From positions 1,116,001 through 1,180,000 of the forward strand of contig NZ_CP146284.1 in NCBI RefSeq assembly GCF_023744375.2: a DNA stretch of 64,000 bases. The letters run 5' to 3'. Every line of letters starts with the position of its first letter. Positions within the stretch are counted from its first letter, which is position 1. The notes under the pieces were generated by a model. It made no database searches. It was not told the origin of the DNA and saw nothing but the letters and a program-made list of their open reading frames with translations. Both the position numbers and the translations under genes were made by a program. Origin of the DNA: Parabacteroides sp. AD58. Its GTDB lineage: Bacteria > Bacteroidota > Bacteroidia > Bacteroidales > Tannerellaceae. Shown here piece after piece: positions 18,701 to 27,833 of the stretch.

Positions 18701-20221
18701 CGGCCGTGTAGAAAGGACTGCCAATGGCGTATCATTACCCATTGAAGCAACTGGTTCAGCACCACTCGTACACATAGGAACCATAATCCGGTCAATATCT
18801 TCTCTTGTATATCCAAATACCCGCAATTTACGTTCAAAATCGTCAACCTTGCTAGATACTTTTCTTCCTGATTTCAACTCATCCAATTCAATACAGTTAT
18901 CCTGAATCCACTTTCTATACGGATGAGCATCTGCCAACTGTTGCTTTAATTCCTGATCTCTATATATTTTCCCGGCTTCTGTATCAACCAATAAAATCTT
19001 TCCAGGTTGCAAACGGCCCTTTTCCTGAATTTCCTCCGGATCGATATCCAAAACACCTACTTCTGATGCAACCAACACCCAGCCTTTTTTAGTTACCATG
19101 TACCGGGCAGGACGCAAACCGTTTCGGTCTAACATTCCACCTGCATAACGGCCATCGCTGAACAATAAAGCTGCAGGTCCATCCCACGGTTCCATCAAAA
19201 TAGAATGGTATTCATAAAAAGCTTTCAGATCATCAGAGATCGGATTCTTTTCATTGAAGCTTTCGGGAACCAACATAGCCATTGCATGAGGCAAACTCAG
19301 TCCCGAGGCCAATAAGAATTCCAATGCGTTATCTAACGATGCACTATCACTCATATCCGGCTGAATAATAGGATTGAGCTCTTCCATATTCTGTAAGCGT
19401 GGAGATGTTAAGACACTTTCACGAGCTGCCAGCCATGCTCGATTTCCTCTGATTGTATTAATTTCACCATTATGAGCCAATAAGCGGAAAGGCTGGGCTA
19501 AACTCCACGTTGGAAACGTATTCGTACTAAAACGGGAATGAACCAATGCCAAAGCAGTTGTAAAATATTCATTGGTTAAATCCGGAAAATATTTCCGAAG
19601 CTGCATGGATTCCAGCATACCCTTATATATCAACCTGCGAGTAGATAAGGACACGACATAAAAGTCTTTCTTCCCCGTTAAGGACGATTCACTAATCCTC
19701 TTTTCAATTCTTTTGCGTACCAAATAGAGTTTTAGCTCAAGTTCCTGCTGATCTTCGCCACCGACAATAAACAACTGCTTAACGGCAGGCTCGGTTGACA
19801 AAGCTTCTTCGCCTAAGATTTCGGAGCAGACAGGAACATCACGTATACATAAAAAAGAAAGACCTTTAGCTTCTACTTCTTCCTTAATTACTTGCAAAAA
19901 AGCTTTTTGAGCTTCCTGGTCTTTAGGTAAAAAGACTAACCCCGTTCCATAACGGCCCTTTTCTGGGACCGGAATACCTTGTAATAAAATAAACTCATGA
20001 GGTATTTGTACCATAATACCTGCACCATCACCACTCTTATTATCCGCACCTTCTGCACCACGGTGTCTCATATTTTCCAGTACAGTCAATGCAGAATCAA
20101 CAATTTGGTGAGATTTCCGCCCATGAATATCCACTAACATTCCAACGCCACAAGCATCGTGTTCATAGGCTGAATCATACAAGCCTTTTTTGTCTTGCAA
20201 TAGTTCATCTATTCGTCTCAT
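15704..20221 (-). CDS. gltB: Glutamate synthase large subunit
   Basis: 1505 residues. Converts glutamine plus 2-oxoglutarate to two glutamates. A 23-residue propeptide precedes CGVGMLVDIHG, so Cys24 is the glutaminase nucleophile after processing. The central and FMN-binding domains follow (GEGGEDADRF; EGGTGASPMSS), then the 3Fe-4S cysteines in CVMMRKCHMNTCPVG, and the C-terminal beta-helix rich in glycine (GATSGEVYLNGRAGERF). Full length. First gene of gltB-gltD-asnB, with a well-formed promoter upstream. Confidence 0.97.
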   Translation of the reverse strand: MRRIDELLQDKKGLYDSAYEHDACGVGMLVDIHGRKSHQIVDSALTVLENMRHRGAEGADNKSGDGAGIMVQIPHEFILLQGIPVPEKGRYGTGLVFLPKDQEAQKAFLQVIKEEVEAKGLSFLCIRDVPVCSEILGEEALSTEPAVKQLFIVGGEDQQELELKLYLVRKRIEKRISESSLTGKKDFYVVSLSTRRLIYKGMLESMQLRKYFPDLTNEYFTTALALVHSRFSTNTFPTWSLAQPFRLLAHNGEINTIRGNRAWLAARESVLTSPRLQNMEELNPIIQPDMSDSASLDNALEFLLASGLSLPHAMAMLVPESFNEKNPISDDLKAFYEYHSILMEPWDGPAALLFSDGRYAGGMLDRNGLRPARYMVTKKGWVLVASEVGVLDIDPEEIQEKGRLQPGKILLVDTEAGKIYRDQELKQQLADAHPYRKWIQDNCIELDELKSGRKVSSKVDDFERKLRVFGYTREDIDRIMVPMCTSGAEPVASMGNDTPLAVLSTRPHLLFDYFRQQFAQVTNPPIDPIREALVMSLVEYIGAVGNHILVPDESHCKMVRLQCPILTNTQLDILCNIRYKGFKTVKLPMLFDASKGEAGLKEALDHLCKEAAQAVTEGANYLVLTDRQVDASMAVIPSVLAVSAVHHYLISVKKRVQTALVVETGEMREVMHAALLLGFGASAVNPYMAFAVLENLVAKQSVQLNYETAEKNYVKSLCKGLLKVLSKMGISTIRSYRGAKLFEAVGLSEDLATNYFGGISSKVGGIGLKEIAEDAVRMHEAGYEHELSAVLEHKGIYSYRKDGEKHAWNPETISALQLATRLGSYKKFKEYTKLVDEKEEPLFLRDFLDFKRQSPIPLEEVEPASDIMKRFVTGAMSFGSISKEAHETMAMAMNKIHGRSNTGEGGEDADRFTEKIDGLSLRSAIKQVASGRFGVTTNYLVNADEIQIKVAQGAKPGEGGQLPGYKVNDIIAKTRHSIPGISLISPPPHHDIYSIEDLAQLIFDLRNVNPKAEISVKLVSESGVGTIAAGVAKAKADRIVISGAEGGTGASPMSSIRYAGLPPEIGLSETQQTLVLNNLRGQVRVQTDGQLKTGRDILLMALLGAEEFGFATSALIVLGCVMMRKCHMNTCPVGVATQDETLRKRFHGRYEYLVNFFTFLAEEVREYLAEMGFHKLDEVIGRTDLIVRKPSDGIHKHDLLDFSKIVYFPEAFKDHLLHHAGELIHLTAGVKDQQLIQDAKLALDGKQDLLLSYPILNTDRSVGAMLSGMIAQRYGEAGLPEHALKVRFNGSAGQSFGAFLVHGVDFRLEGDTNDYLGKGLSGGRIVVVPPVRSDFKPEDNIIAGNTLLYGATSGEVYLNGRAGERFCVRNSGAIAVVEGVGDHCCEYMTGGRVVVLGPTGRNFAAGMSGGVAYVWNPSGNFDFYCNMEMVELSLVEDSSSRKELHELIRKHYHYTGSPLAGRMLDHWDRFVDEFIEVVPIEYKKVLQEEQMKKWQQKIAAMQRDY

Positions 20222-20271
20222 ATATTATCTATTGTTTTGCAATTGTCTTTTATTAATATCAAATTGTCTCG

Positions 20272-20302
20272 CAAAAATAAATAATGCTTTCATATAGTCA
20301 AA
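20272..20302 (-). promoter_or_regulatory. gltB promoter (TTTG-N19-TAnnTTTG)
   Basis: On the minus strand, -33 box TTTG (20299-20302) and -7 box TATTTTTG (20272-20279), separated by 19 bp, the expected Bacteroidetes architecture. The start codon is about 50 bp downstream. The 20222-20542 gap otherwise holds AT-rich sequence and the dapF promoter. Confidence 0.65.
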
Positions 20303-20486
20303 CAAATAAGTAAAATATTTACTTTTTTCTTTATCAGAAAAGTTTCAATATAACAATCTAAAACATTTAAGTCTCAATATATATAAAAGTGTAAGCACAA
20401 CAATCTATTTTCATTTATAATTATAAGTTAGCAAAAATAAATTCAGAATAAACACTCATTCACCTACGTTTATTGTAATAATGATA

Positions 20487-20494
20487 TATATTTG
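20487..20494 (+). promoter_or_regulatory. -7 box of dapF
   Basis: TATATTTG, an exact TAnnTTTG, 48 bp before the dapF ATG. No clear TTTG at the -33 position. Confidence 0.45.
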
Positions 20495-20542
20495 CAGAAA
20501 ATTAAATCAGATAGTTAAACAAACAACGAAATATTAATCAAA

Positions 20543-21352
20543 ATGACATTCCAATTCACAAAGATGCAAGGTGCGGGTAATGATTATATATATGTAAATA
20601 CAATTAATCAACCTGTGAAAAACCCAAAAGAATTAGCTATTCAATGGAGTGCCTACCATACAGGAATCGGATCCGACGGCTTGGTTCTAATTGGACCGTC
20701 AAAGATTGCAGATTTCAGTATGCGCATTTTTAACGCCGACGGCTCAGAAGCGAAAATGTGTGGAAATGCCTCCCGTTGTATCGGTAAGTACTTGTACGAC
20801 AAAAAGCTGACACAGAAAACGCAGATATCTTTGGAAACTTTATCAGGTATAAAATACCTTGAATTGCATGTCAAAAACGGAAAAGTACAAGAAGTTACCG
20901 TAGATATGGGTATGCCGGAAATCCTGGAAGAATCATTGGATTTGTCTATCGCCGATGGTACTTATACAGGAACATTCGTATCAATGGGCAATCCACATTT
21001 TGTAACATTTGTTGATGATATGAATCAAGTGAATCTGCCTATCGTAGGGCCTCAGCTTGAACATCATAATCATTTTCCGGATAGAGCGAATATCGAATTT
21101 GTACAATTACTGTCTGAAGGAAATGCCCGGATGAGAGTTTGGGAACGTGGTTCCGGAATTACCCAAGCTTGTGGTACGGGAGCCTGTGCTTCTGCTGTGG
21201 CCTTAATCGCACACAAAAAAGCACAAAAAGGCGAAAAAATATTGATTCACATGGATGGCGGAACATTATCCATTGATTGGAATCCTGAAAACGGCCATAT
21301 ATATATGACGGGTAATGCCGTGACAGTATTCGAAGGAACCATTGAACTTTAG
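20543..21352 (+). CDS. dapF: Diaminopimelate epimerase
   Basis: 269 residues. Converts LL- to meso-diaminopimelate for lysine and peptidoglycan. Both active-site cysteines are in their motifs: [12 protein letters not shown] near residue 73 and [13 protein letters not shown] near residue 212. The N-terminal [10 protein letters not shown] is also diagnostic. It is followed 34 bp later by dapL, so the epimerase and the aminotransferase that makes its substrate are in one operon. Confidence 0.96.
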   Translation: MTFQFTKMQGAGNDYIYVNTINQPVKNPKELAIQWSAYHTGIGSDGLVLIGPSKIADFSMRIFNADGSEAKMCGNASRCIGKYLYDKKLTQKTQISLETLSGIKYLELHVKNGKVQEVTVDMGMPEILEESLDLSIADGTYTGTFVSMGNPHFVTFVDDMNQVNLPIVGPQLEHHNHFPDRANIEFVQLLSEGNARMRVWERGSGITQACGTGACASAVALIAHKKAQKGEKILIHMDGGTLSIDWNPENGHIYMTGNAVTVFEGTIEL

Positions 21353-21386
21353 GAATGAACAAACAAAACAATAAAACAATCGAATT

Positions 21387-22616
21387 ATGGCATTAGTGAA
21401 TGAACATTTTCTGAAATTACAAAGTAATTATCTGTTTTCGGACATTGCAAAGAAGGTTAACAGCTTCAAAGTGACACATCCGAAACAGAAAATCATCCGA
21501 ATGGGTATTGGTGATGTAACTCAGCCGTTAGCACCGGCCGTGATTGAAGCCATGCACAAAGCGGTTGATGAAATGGCTTCGCGTGAGACCTTTCATGGAT
21601 ATGGTCCCGAACAAGGTTATCCTTTCCTGATTGATACCATCATCAAAAATGATTATGAAAGTATAGGTGTATCTTTAGAGCCAAGCGAAGTTTTTATCAG
21701 TGACGGAGCTAAAAGTGACTGCGGAAATATCGGAGATCTATTACGTCATGACAACAGTATCGGTGTGACTGACCCTGTTTATCCGGTATATATTGACTCA
21801 AACGTAATGGCCGGTAGAACGGGAACATGGGAAAACGGAACCTGGAGTGATGTTGTCTATATTCCTTGTACAGCGGAAAATAAGTTCATACCAGAATTAC
21901 CTTCCCGTCGTGTCGATATCATTTATTTATGCTATCCCAATAATCCGACAGGAACGACACTGACGAAAGAAGAGCTGAAAAAGTGGGTCAATTACGCATT
22001 AGCGAATGATGCCATCATCATGTATGACTCAGCTTATGAGGCCTATATTCAGGATCCTAACATTCCTCATTCCATCTATGAGATCAAAGGAGCTAAAAAA
22101 GTAGCCATTGAGTTCCGGAGCTTTTCAAAAACAGCTGGTTTTACAGGCGTCCGCTGCGGATATACTGTAGTTCCGAAAGAAGTCAGCGCAACAACGTTGA
22201 AGGGCGAACGGGTTTTTCTGAACAAGCTGTGGCTTCGCCGTCAATGTACGAAGTTCAACGGAACAAGTTACATTACTCAACGAGGAGCTGAAGCGGTATA
22301 TAGTCCGGAAGGCAAAGAACAGGTCCGTCAGACCATCAATTACTACATGAACAATGCACGGTTGATGAAAGAAGGTCTTGAAGCCTGTGGCCTGCAAGTA
22401 TATGGAGGAGAAAATGCTCCTTATCTGTGGGTTAAGACTCCCGACGGATTATCATCGTGGAAATTCTTCGAGAAATTACTCTATGAAGTATATATCGTCA
22501 GTACACCTGGTGTCGGATTCGGACCGAGCGGTGAAGGATATCTGAGATTAACGGCTTTTGGTGATCATAAAGATACCCTCGAAGCGATCCAACGTATTCA
22601 ACACTGGATGAGATAA
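21387..22616 (+). CDS. dapL: LL-diaminopimelate aminotransferase
   Basis: 409 residues. A PLP enzyme that makes LL-diaminopimelate directly from tetrahydrodipicolinate, bypassing the succinylase route. Seen: GIGDVTQPL near the N-terminus, CYPNNPTGT, and the PLP lysine motif SFSKTAGFTGVRCGY near residue 250. These and the length identify the DapL family, which is common in Bacteroidetes. Operonic with dapF. Confidence 0.95.
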   Translation: MALVNEHFLKLQSNYLFSDIAKKVNSFKVTHPKQKIIRMGIGDVTQPLAPAVIEAMHKAVDEMASRETFHGYGPEQGYPFLIDTIIKNDYESIGVSLEPSEVFISDGAKSDCGNIGDLLRHDNSIGVTDPVYPVYIDSNVMAGRTGTWENGTWSDVVYIPCTAENKFIPELPSRRVDIIYLCYPNNPTGTTLTKEELKKWVNYALANDAIIMYDSAYEAYIQDPNIPHSIYEIKGAKKVAIEFRSFSKTAGFTGVRCGYTVVPKEVSATTLKGERVFLNKLWLRRQCTKFNGTSYITQRGAEAVYSPEGKEQVRQTINYYMNNARLMKEGLEACGLQVYGGENAPYLWVKTPDGLSSWKFFEKLLYEVYIVSTPGVGFGPSGEGYLRLTAFGDHKDTLEAIQRIQHWMR

Positions 22617-22640
22617 AAACAATAATAAACAAGAAATAGG

Positions 22641-22766
22641 AAGATGCGATAGTTGTGTCGTTTATTCATACCCATAACTTTAACCGGTACTTATATAAAA
22701 TGTTTCACCTGTTATCCCAGGTTTGTCAGGCAACACTTGCTGAATAACACACACTACTCGCATCTT
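22641..22766 (+). ncRNA. Structured region between dapL and glnN (terminator or leader RNA)
   Basis: An outer stem pairs 22641-22658 with 22749-22766 over about 16-17 positions (the first nine perfectly), enclosing ~90 nt with smaller CCTG/CAGG inverted repeats. The right arm runs into a short TTTT. It may simply terminate dapFL, or act as a structured 5' leader of glnN, whose ATG is 46 bp further on. I recognise no known riboswitch. Confidence 0.45.
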
Positions 22767-22812
22767 TTCAAGAAAGAATAAAGTAACTATTAAATATTAT
22801 ATTATAGGTATT

Positions 22813-24999
22813 ATGTCTAAGTTAAGATTTAAAGTTGTGGAATCGGCCTTCGAAAAGAAGACGATCGCGGTTACCGAACCCACCGAAAAACCTTCTGAAT
22901 ATTTCGGGTCTTTGGTATTCAATCGGGAGAAGATGTTCAAATATCTTCCTGAAAAGGTATATGAGAAACTAACCGATTGTATTGATAACAATACACCGCT
23001 TGATCGTGAAACGGCCAATGCTGTAGCTGCCGGCATGAAACGCTGGGCTCTTGAAATGGGTGTTACACACTATACACACTGGTTTCATCCCCTGACTGAA
23101 GGCACAGCTGAAAAACATGACGCCTTTATTCAACCTGATGGAAAAGGGGGTGTCATTGAAGAATTTGATGGAAAATTACTTATTCAGCAGGAACCTGATG
23201 CTTCCAGTTTCCCGAACGGTGGTATCCGTAATACATTTGAAGCACGCGGTTATTCGGCATGGGATCCGTCATCTCCAGCATTTATCGTAGGAGACACGCT
23301 GTGTATTCCAACTATTTTCATTGCCTATACTGGTGAATCACTTGACTATAAAACTCCTTTACTGAAATCATTGGAAGCTGTCAACAAAGCAGCTGTTGAT
23401 GTATGCCATTACTTCGACCCGGCTGTGAAAAAGGTCTATTCTTATTTAGGCTGGGAACAGGAATACTTCTTGGTGGATGAAGGATTATATGCAGCACGTC
23501 CAGACTTACTAATGACAGGTCGTACCCTGATGGGACATGAAAGTTCAAAGAACCAGCAGCTGGAAGACCATTACTTTGGCGCTATTCCTCCACGTGTTCT
23601 TGAATTCATGAAAGAACTGGAAATCGAATCACTCAAATTAGGTATTCCTTTGAAGACCCGTCACAATGAAGTAGCTCCTAATCAGTTCGAGCTGGCTCCG
23701 GTATTCGAAGAATGTAACTTAGCCAACGACCACAACCTGCTTGTAATGGCTCTGATGAGAAACATTGCCCGTAAGCATGGTTTCCGTGTACTGTTGCATG
23801 AAAAGCCTTTCAAAGGTGTAAATGGATCAGGTAAACACAACAACTGGTCATTGGGTACTGATACAGGAACATTGCTGATGGCACCGGGCAAGACTCCGGA
23901 AGAAAACCTGCGTTTCGTTACTTTCGTTGTCAATGTCCTGAAAGCTGTTCATACACATAACGCATTGCTGAAAGCCAGCATCTCATCAGCAACCAACGCT
24001 CATCGTCTGGGTGCGAATGAGGCTCCTCCAGCAATTATTTCCTGCTTCTTGGGAACTCAGCTTTCTGCCGTCTTGGAACACTTAGAGAACAGTGATACAG
24101 AAAACTTTATATTGGCAGGAAAGCAAGGCATGAAGCTCGATATCGCCCGTATTCCTGAACTGCTGATCGATAATACGGACCGTAACCGTACTTCTCCTTT
24201 CGCCTTCACCGGCAACCGCTTTGAGTTCCGTGCTGTCGGCTCATCAGCCAACTGCGCTTCTGCCATGCTGGTATTAAATGCTGCTGTAGCCGAACAATTA
24301 AAGAATTTCAAGGTGGCTGTCGATGCCAAGATCGCATCCGGTATGGATAAGTTTGCTGCTATTGTTGAAGTATTGCGTCAGGTAACAAAAGAATGTAAGG
24401 CTATCCACTTTGATGGCAACGGTTACAGCGAAGAATGGAAAGCTGAAGCTGCCCGCCGTGGTCTGGATTGTGAGACAAGCGTTCCGCGTATCTTCGATGC
24501 TTACTTGAAAGAAAGTAGCATCCGCATGTTCGAATCAACAGGCGTCATGAACCGGAAAGAACTGGTTGCCCGCAATGAAGTGAAATGGGAAATGTACACC
24601 AAGAAAGTACAGATCGAAGCACGTGTCTTAGGTGATCTGGCTATGAACCATATCATCCCGATGGCTATCAAGTACCAGTCATCTCTGATTGACAATGTGT
24701 ACAAGATGAAAGGTCTTTTCCCTGCAGATAAAGCAGAGCATCTGTCTTCGAAAAACATGGAAATTATCGAAGAGATCGCCAACCATACCATCTTTATCAA
24801 GGAGAAAGTAGATGAAATGATCGAAAAGCGCAAAGTGGCCAACAAGATCCCGGAAGAACGGGAAAAAGCCATCGCTTATCACGACAATATCATTCCGTTG
24901 ATGGAAGCTATCCGCTATCACATCGACAAACTGGAATTGACAGTCGATGATCAGATCTGGACATTACCTAAATACAGAGAGCTGTTATTTATTCGCTAA
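22813..24999 (+). CDS. glnN: Glutamine synthetase type III
   Basis: 728 residues, the GSIII size (types I and II are about 450 or less). Makes glutamine from glutamate, ammonia and ATP. GSIII marks seen: RWALEMGVTHYTHWFHP near residue 77, a YLGWEQEYFL segment, RHNEVAPNQFELAPVFE near 280, and GVNGSGKHNNWSLGTD near 335. With gltB, gltD and asnB close by, the GS-GOGAT ammonia route is nearly complete here. It ends in a clear terminator. Confidence 0.96.
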   Translation: MSKLRFKVVESAFEKKTIAVTEPTEKPSEYFGSLVFNREKMFKYLPEKVYEKLTDCIDNNTPLDRETANAVAAGMKRWALEMGVTHYTHWFHPLTEGTAEKHDAFIQPDGKGGVIEEFDGKLLIQQEPDASSFPNGGIRNTFEARGYSAWDPSSPAFIVGDTLCIPTIFIAYTGESLDYKTPLLKSLEAVNKAAVDVCHYFDPAVKKVYSYLGWEQEYFLVDEGLYAARPDLLMTGRTLMGHESSKNQQLEDHYFGAIPPRVLEFMKELEIESLKLGIPLKTRHNEVAPNQFELAPVFEECNLANDHNLLVMALMRNIARKHGFRVLLHEKPFKGVNGSGKHNNWSLGTDTGTLLMAPGKTPEENLRFVTFVVNVLKAVHTHNALLKASISSATNAHRLGANEAPPAIISCFLGTQLSAVLEHLENSDTENFILAGKQGMKLDIARIPELLIDNTDRNRTSPFAFTGNRFEFRAVGSSANCASAMLVLNAAVAEQLKNFKVAVDAKIASGMDKFAAIVEVLRQVTKECKAIHFDGNGYSEEWKAEAARRGLDCETSVPRIFDAYLKESSIRMFESTGVMNRKELVARNEVKWEMYTKKVQIEARVLGDLAMNHIIPMAIKYQSSLIDNVYKMKGLFPADKAEHLSSKNMEIIEEIANHTIFIKEKVDEMIEKRKVANKIPEEREKAIAYHDNIIPLMEAIRYHIDKLELTVDDQIWTLPKYRELLFIR

Positions 25000-25047
25000 T
25001 ATATTATAACAGTTGTTTTATCGATTGTTTTGTTTCTTAAAGGGGAA

Positions 25048-25077
25048 GAGGACGTTGAGAAGCGTCCTCTTTTTTTG
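25048..25077 (+). terminator. glnN terminator
   Basis: 7-bp stem GAGGACG/CGTCCTC (25048-25054 and 25063-25069) followed by seven or more T. The T-run ends in the TTTG that may serve as the -33 box of the next promoter. Confidence 0.85.
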
Positions 25078-25104
25078 TCATTTACAATTCTTTTCCTACT
25101 TTTG
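25074..25104 (+). promoter_or_regulatory. Promoter of the PfkB-family kinase gene
   Basis: -33 box TTTG (25074-25077) and -7 box TACTTTTG (25097-25104) with a 19-bp spacer. The -33 box is the end of the glnN terminator T-run. Confidence 0.65.
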
Positions 25105-25128
25105 CACGCATGAAATAAATATGACAAA

Positions 25129-26028
25129 ATGAATAAACACGAACTTTGTTGCATCGGGCACATTACACACGATAAAATCGTTACGCCCAAAAGAACGGCG
25201 CATATGCCTGGTGGCACTTCCTTTTATTTTTCGCATGCCATCAAGCAGTTTGATGACATCGATTACGCATTGATTACAGCGCTGGGAGAAGAAGATATGC
25301 ATGTGGTAGACGAAATGCGCCAGTCTGGCTTGCAGGTGGAAGTCATGCCAAGCCGGCAGTCGGTCTATTTTGAGAATATTTACGGAGAGAACCAGGATAA
25401 CCGGACACAGCGTGTTTTGGCTAAGGCAGATCCGTTTACCATCGACTACCTGCAGAATATTGAAGCCAATATTTTCCACTTGGGAAGTTTACTGGCCGAC
25501 GATTTCTCGCTTGAAGTCGTAGAATATCTGTCTGGAAAAGGAAAACTCTCCATCGATTCTCAGGGTTATTTACGGGAAGTACGCGGCACGGATGTTTTCC
25601 CGGTTGACTGGGAGCAGAAACATGAATTCCTGAAATATGCCACTTTCCTGAAAGCCAACGAACAGGAAATGTTTTCCCTCACAGGCTACAATGACGTTGA
25701 GAAAGCAGCCAAAGAACTTTACAGCTGGGGAGTAAAAGAAGTCTTACTGACGTTAGGAAGTAATGGTTCGGTTATCTTCGACGGTACACAGTTCCATCTG
25801 ATCCCAGCCTATAAACCCAAAGAAGTTGTCGACGCCACAGGTTGTGGTGATACATATATGACAGGCTACTTATATTGTCGGGCTAAAAATAAAAGTATTG
25901 ATGAAGCCGGACGTTTTGCTGCCGCCATTTCGACCTTGAAGATCGAAGCCATGGGTCCTTTTGCCGGAAGCCGTTCAGACATCGAGCGTTGTATGGTTGA
26001 AGCAGAACAGACATTTCCCAGTTTATAA
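25129..26028 (+). CDS. PfkB-family carbohydrate kinase
   Basis: 299 residues, ribokinase fold. Seen: the N-terminal substrate motif PGGTSFYFS near residue 28 (a GG pair for sugar binding), TLGSNGSVIF, and the C-terminal catalytic motif VDATGCGDTYMTGYL with the base Asp in GCGD. The substrate is not evident; the sequence is not obviously ribokinase, fructokinase or adenosine kinase, and a plant myo-inositol-kinase-like enzyme is one possibility. Single gene between a terminator and a convergent neighbour. Confidence 0.82.
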   Translation: MNKHELCCIGHITHDKIVTPKRTAHMPGGTSFYFSHAIKQFDDIDYALITALGEEDMHVVDEMRQSGLQVEVMPSRQSVYFENIYGENQDNRTQRVLAKADPFTIDYLQNIEANIFHLGSLLADDFSLEVVEYLSGKGKLSIDSQGYLREVRGTDVFPVDWEQKHEFLKYATFLKANEQEMFSLTGYNDVEKAAKELYSWGVKEVLLTLGSNGSVIFDGTQFHLIPAYKPKEVVDATGCGDTYMTGYLYCRAKNKSIDEAGRFAAAISTLKIEAMGPFAGSRSDIERCMVEAEQTFPSL

Positions 26029-26067
26029 TACATACGGTCTACTCGGATAGAATGATAGAATAACAGA

Positions 26068-26118
26068 ACAGCCTGTAAAACTCAGTTCTGAGACTGGTTT
26101 TACAGGCTGTCTTTTTTA
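26068..26118. terminator. Bidirectional terminator between the PfkB kinase gene and proS
   Basis: Perfect 14-bp stem (26068-26081 with 26097-26110), T-run on the right, between convergent genes. Confidence 0.88.
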
Positions 26119-26137
26119 TATAGTAACGTCACCTAAA

Positions 26138-27619
26138 TCAATAAGCACGAGCAAACAGCACCCGGCGGGCAGAAGGCTTGCCTGTCACCATACACTTGCC
26201 CGGTGTCATATCCCCATTCAAAGGCAGACAACGGATGGTTGCTTTTGTTTCATTTTTAACCCGTTCTTCTGTTTCCGGCGTTCCGTCCCAATGAGCCATG
26301 ATGAAATAACCCTGTTCGATCTTTTCCTTGAACTCATCATAAGTATCCACCGTGATGGTTCTCTCTTCTCTCCGCTTCAACGCTTTCAGGAAAATGTTCT
26401 TCTGGATTTCTTCCAGCAGATTCTGTACATAGGTTTCGATGCCATCACATGAAACAGTTTCTTTTTCCAAGGTATCACGGCGCATCACTTCAATGGTATT
26501 ATTTTCCAGATCTCGTCCGCCCATCGCCAGACGTACCGGAACACCCTTCAATTCATAATTGGCGAACTTCCATCCCGGCTTGCGGTTATCAGCATCGTCA
26601 AACTTGACTGAAATACCCAGCTTCTTCAGGTTTGCCACAATGCCGTCTACCTTCTGACGAATCTGGTTCAGCTGTTCTTCGCTCCGATAAATCGGAATAA
26701 TAACGACCTGGATCGGAGCCAGATGCGGAGGCAATACCAGACCATTGTCGTCTGAATGAGACATGATCAGCGCACCGATCAGACGGGTTGAAACACCCCA
26801 CGAAGTAGCCCAGGCATAATCGGTCTTTCCTTCTTTATCTACAAATGTTACATCAAAAGCCTTTCCAAAGTTCTGACCTAAGAAGTGAGAAGTACCGGCC
26901 TGCAGTGCTTTTCCATCCTGCATCATCGCTTCGATGGTATATGTATCCAAAGCACCGGCAAAGCGTTCGCTCTCTGATTTCACACCACGGATCACCGGCA
27001 TTGCCATGTAATTCTCGGCAAAATCAGCATAAACACCCTGCATCTTCTTAGCTTCTGCTTCTGCTTCTTCACGGGTTGCATGAGCTGTGTGACCTTCCTG
27101 CCACAAGAACTCAGCCGTACGCAGGAACAGACGGGTACGCATTTCCCAACGCATCACATTGGCCCACTGGTTGCACAGAATAGGCAGATCACGATAAGAC
27201 TGAATCCAGTTACGATAAGTATTCCAGATAATTGTTTCTGATGTCGGACGGATAATCAGTTCTTCTTCCAGCTTGGCTTCCGGATCCACTACTACGCCTG
27301 TACCATCGTGGTTGGTTTTCAGACGATAGTGAGTAACCACCGCACATTCTTTAGCGAAACCTTCTACATGTTCGGCCTCCTTACTCAAAAAAGATTTCGG
27401 GATCAGCAACGGGAAATAAGCATTCACATGTCCTGTTTCTTTGAATTTATCATCCAGAATACGCTGCATCTTCTCCCAGATTGCATATCCGTAAGGCTTG
27501 ATGACCATACATCCGCGCACAGCAGAGTTTTCAGCCAGATCAGCCTTGATTACCAAATCCTGATACCACTGTGAATAGTTTTCACTCCTCGGAGTCAGTT
27601 CTTTCAGTTCTTTTGCCAT
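26138..27619 (-). CDS. proS: Prolyl-tRNA synthetase (archaeal/eukaryotic-type)
   Basis: 493 residues. Class II synthetase charging tRNA-Pro. Length, absence of the bacterial editing insertion, and the N-terminal [19 protein letters not shown] place it in the short eukaryote/archaea-like ProRS group common in Bacteroidetes. Class II motif 2 is seen as [20 protein letters not shown] and motif 3 toward the middle ([12 protein letters not shown]). The C-terminus ends in the conserved ARAY. A tRNA-Pro(TGG) gene is at 62555-62629. Confidence 0.95.
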   Translation of the reverse strand: MAKELKELTPRSENYSQWYQDLVIKADLAENSAVRGCMVIKPYGYAIWEKMQRILDDKFKETGHVNAYFPLLIPKSFLSKEAEHVEGFAKECAVVTHYRLKTNHDGTGVVVDPEAKLEEELIIRPTSETIIWNTYRNWIQSYRDLPILCNQWANVMRWEMRTRLFLRTAEFLWQEGHTAHATREEAEAEAKKMQGVYADFAENYMAMPVIRGVKSESERFAGALDTYTIEAMMQDGKALQAGTSHFLGQNFGKAFDVTFVDKEGKTDYAWATSWGVSTRLIGALIMSHSDDNGLVLPPHLAPIQVVIIPIYRSEEQLNQIRQKVDGIVANLKKLGISVKFDDADNRKPGWKFANYELKGVPVRLAMGGRDLENNTIEVMRRDTLEKETVSCDGIETYVQNLLEEIQKNIFLKALKRREERTITVDTYDEFKEKIEQGYFIMAHWDGTPETEERVKNETKATIRCLPLNGDMTPGKCMVTGKPSARRVLFARAY

Positions 27620-27660
27620 TGTATATTCTATTTATTGTATTATTCTTGTCATTCAGCTTG

Positions 27661-27668
27661 CAAAGGTA
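27661..27668 (-). promoter_or_regulatory. -7 box of proS
   Basis: The minus strand reads TACCTTTG, exact TAnnTTTG, 41 bp before the proS ATG. Confidence 0.5.
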
Positions 27669-27740
27669 TAAAATATATTGCAGAATCCATGCCTGCAGAC
27701 TTAGCTTTTGCGTAACAACCGTTCTTATCCTGACAAAATG

Positions 27741-27789
27741 CGAAAAGGCACAAACAAACGGCACTGTGTGCCACCGTCTGTTTGTGCCT
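27741..27789 (-). terminator. Terminator of the DUF1080 gene
   Basis: 16-bp stem with one mismatch (27746-27761 with 27774-27789) around a 12-nt loop. On the minus strand it is followed by TTTT, and it lies 45 bp past the DUF1080 stop. Confidence 0.8.
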
Positions 27790-27833
27790 CCTTTTATATA
27801 TTTTTTATAATTTGTTTTCCTAAAAAGAGATGT

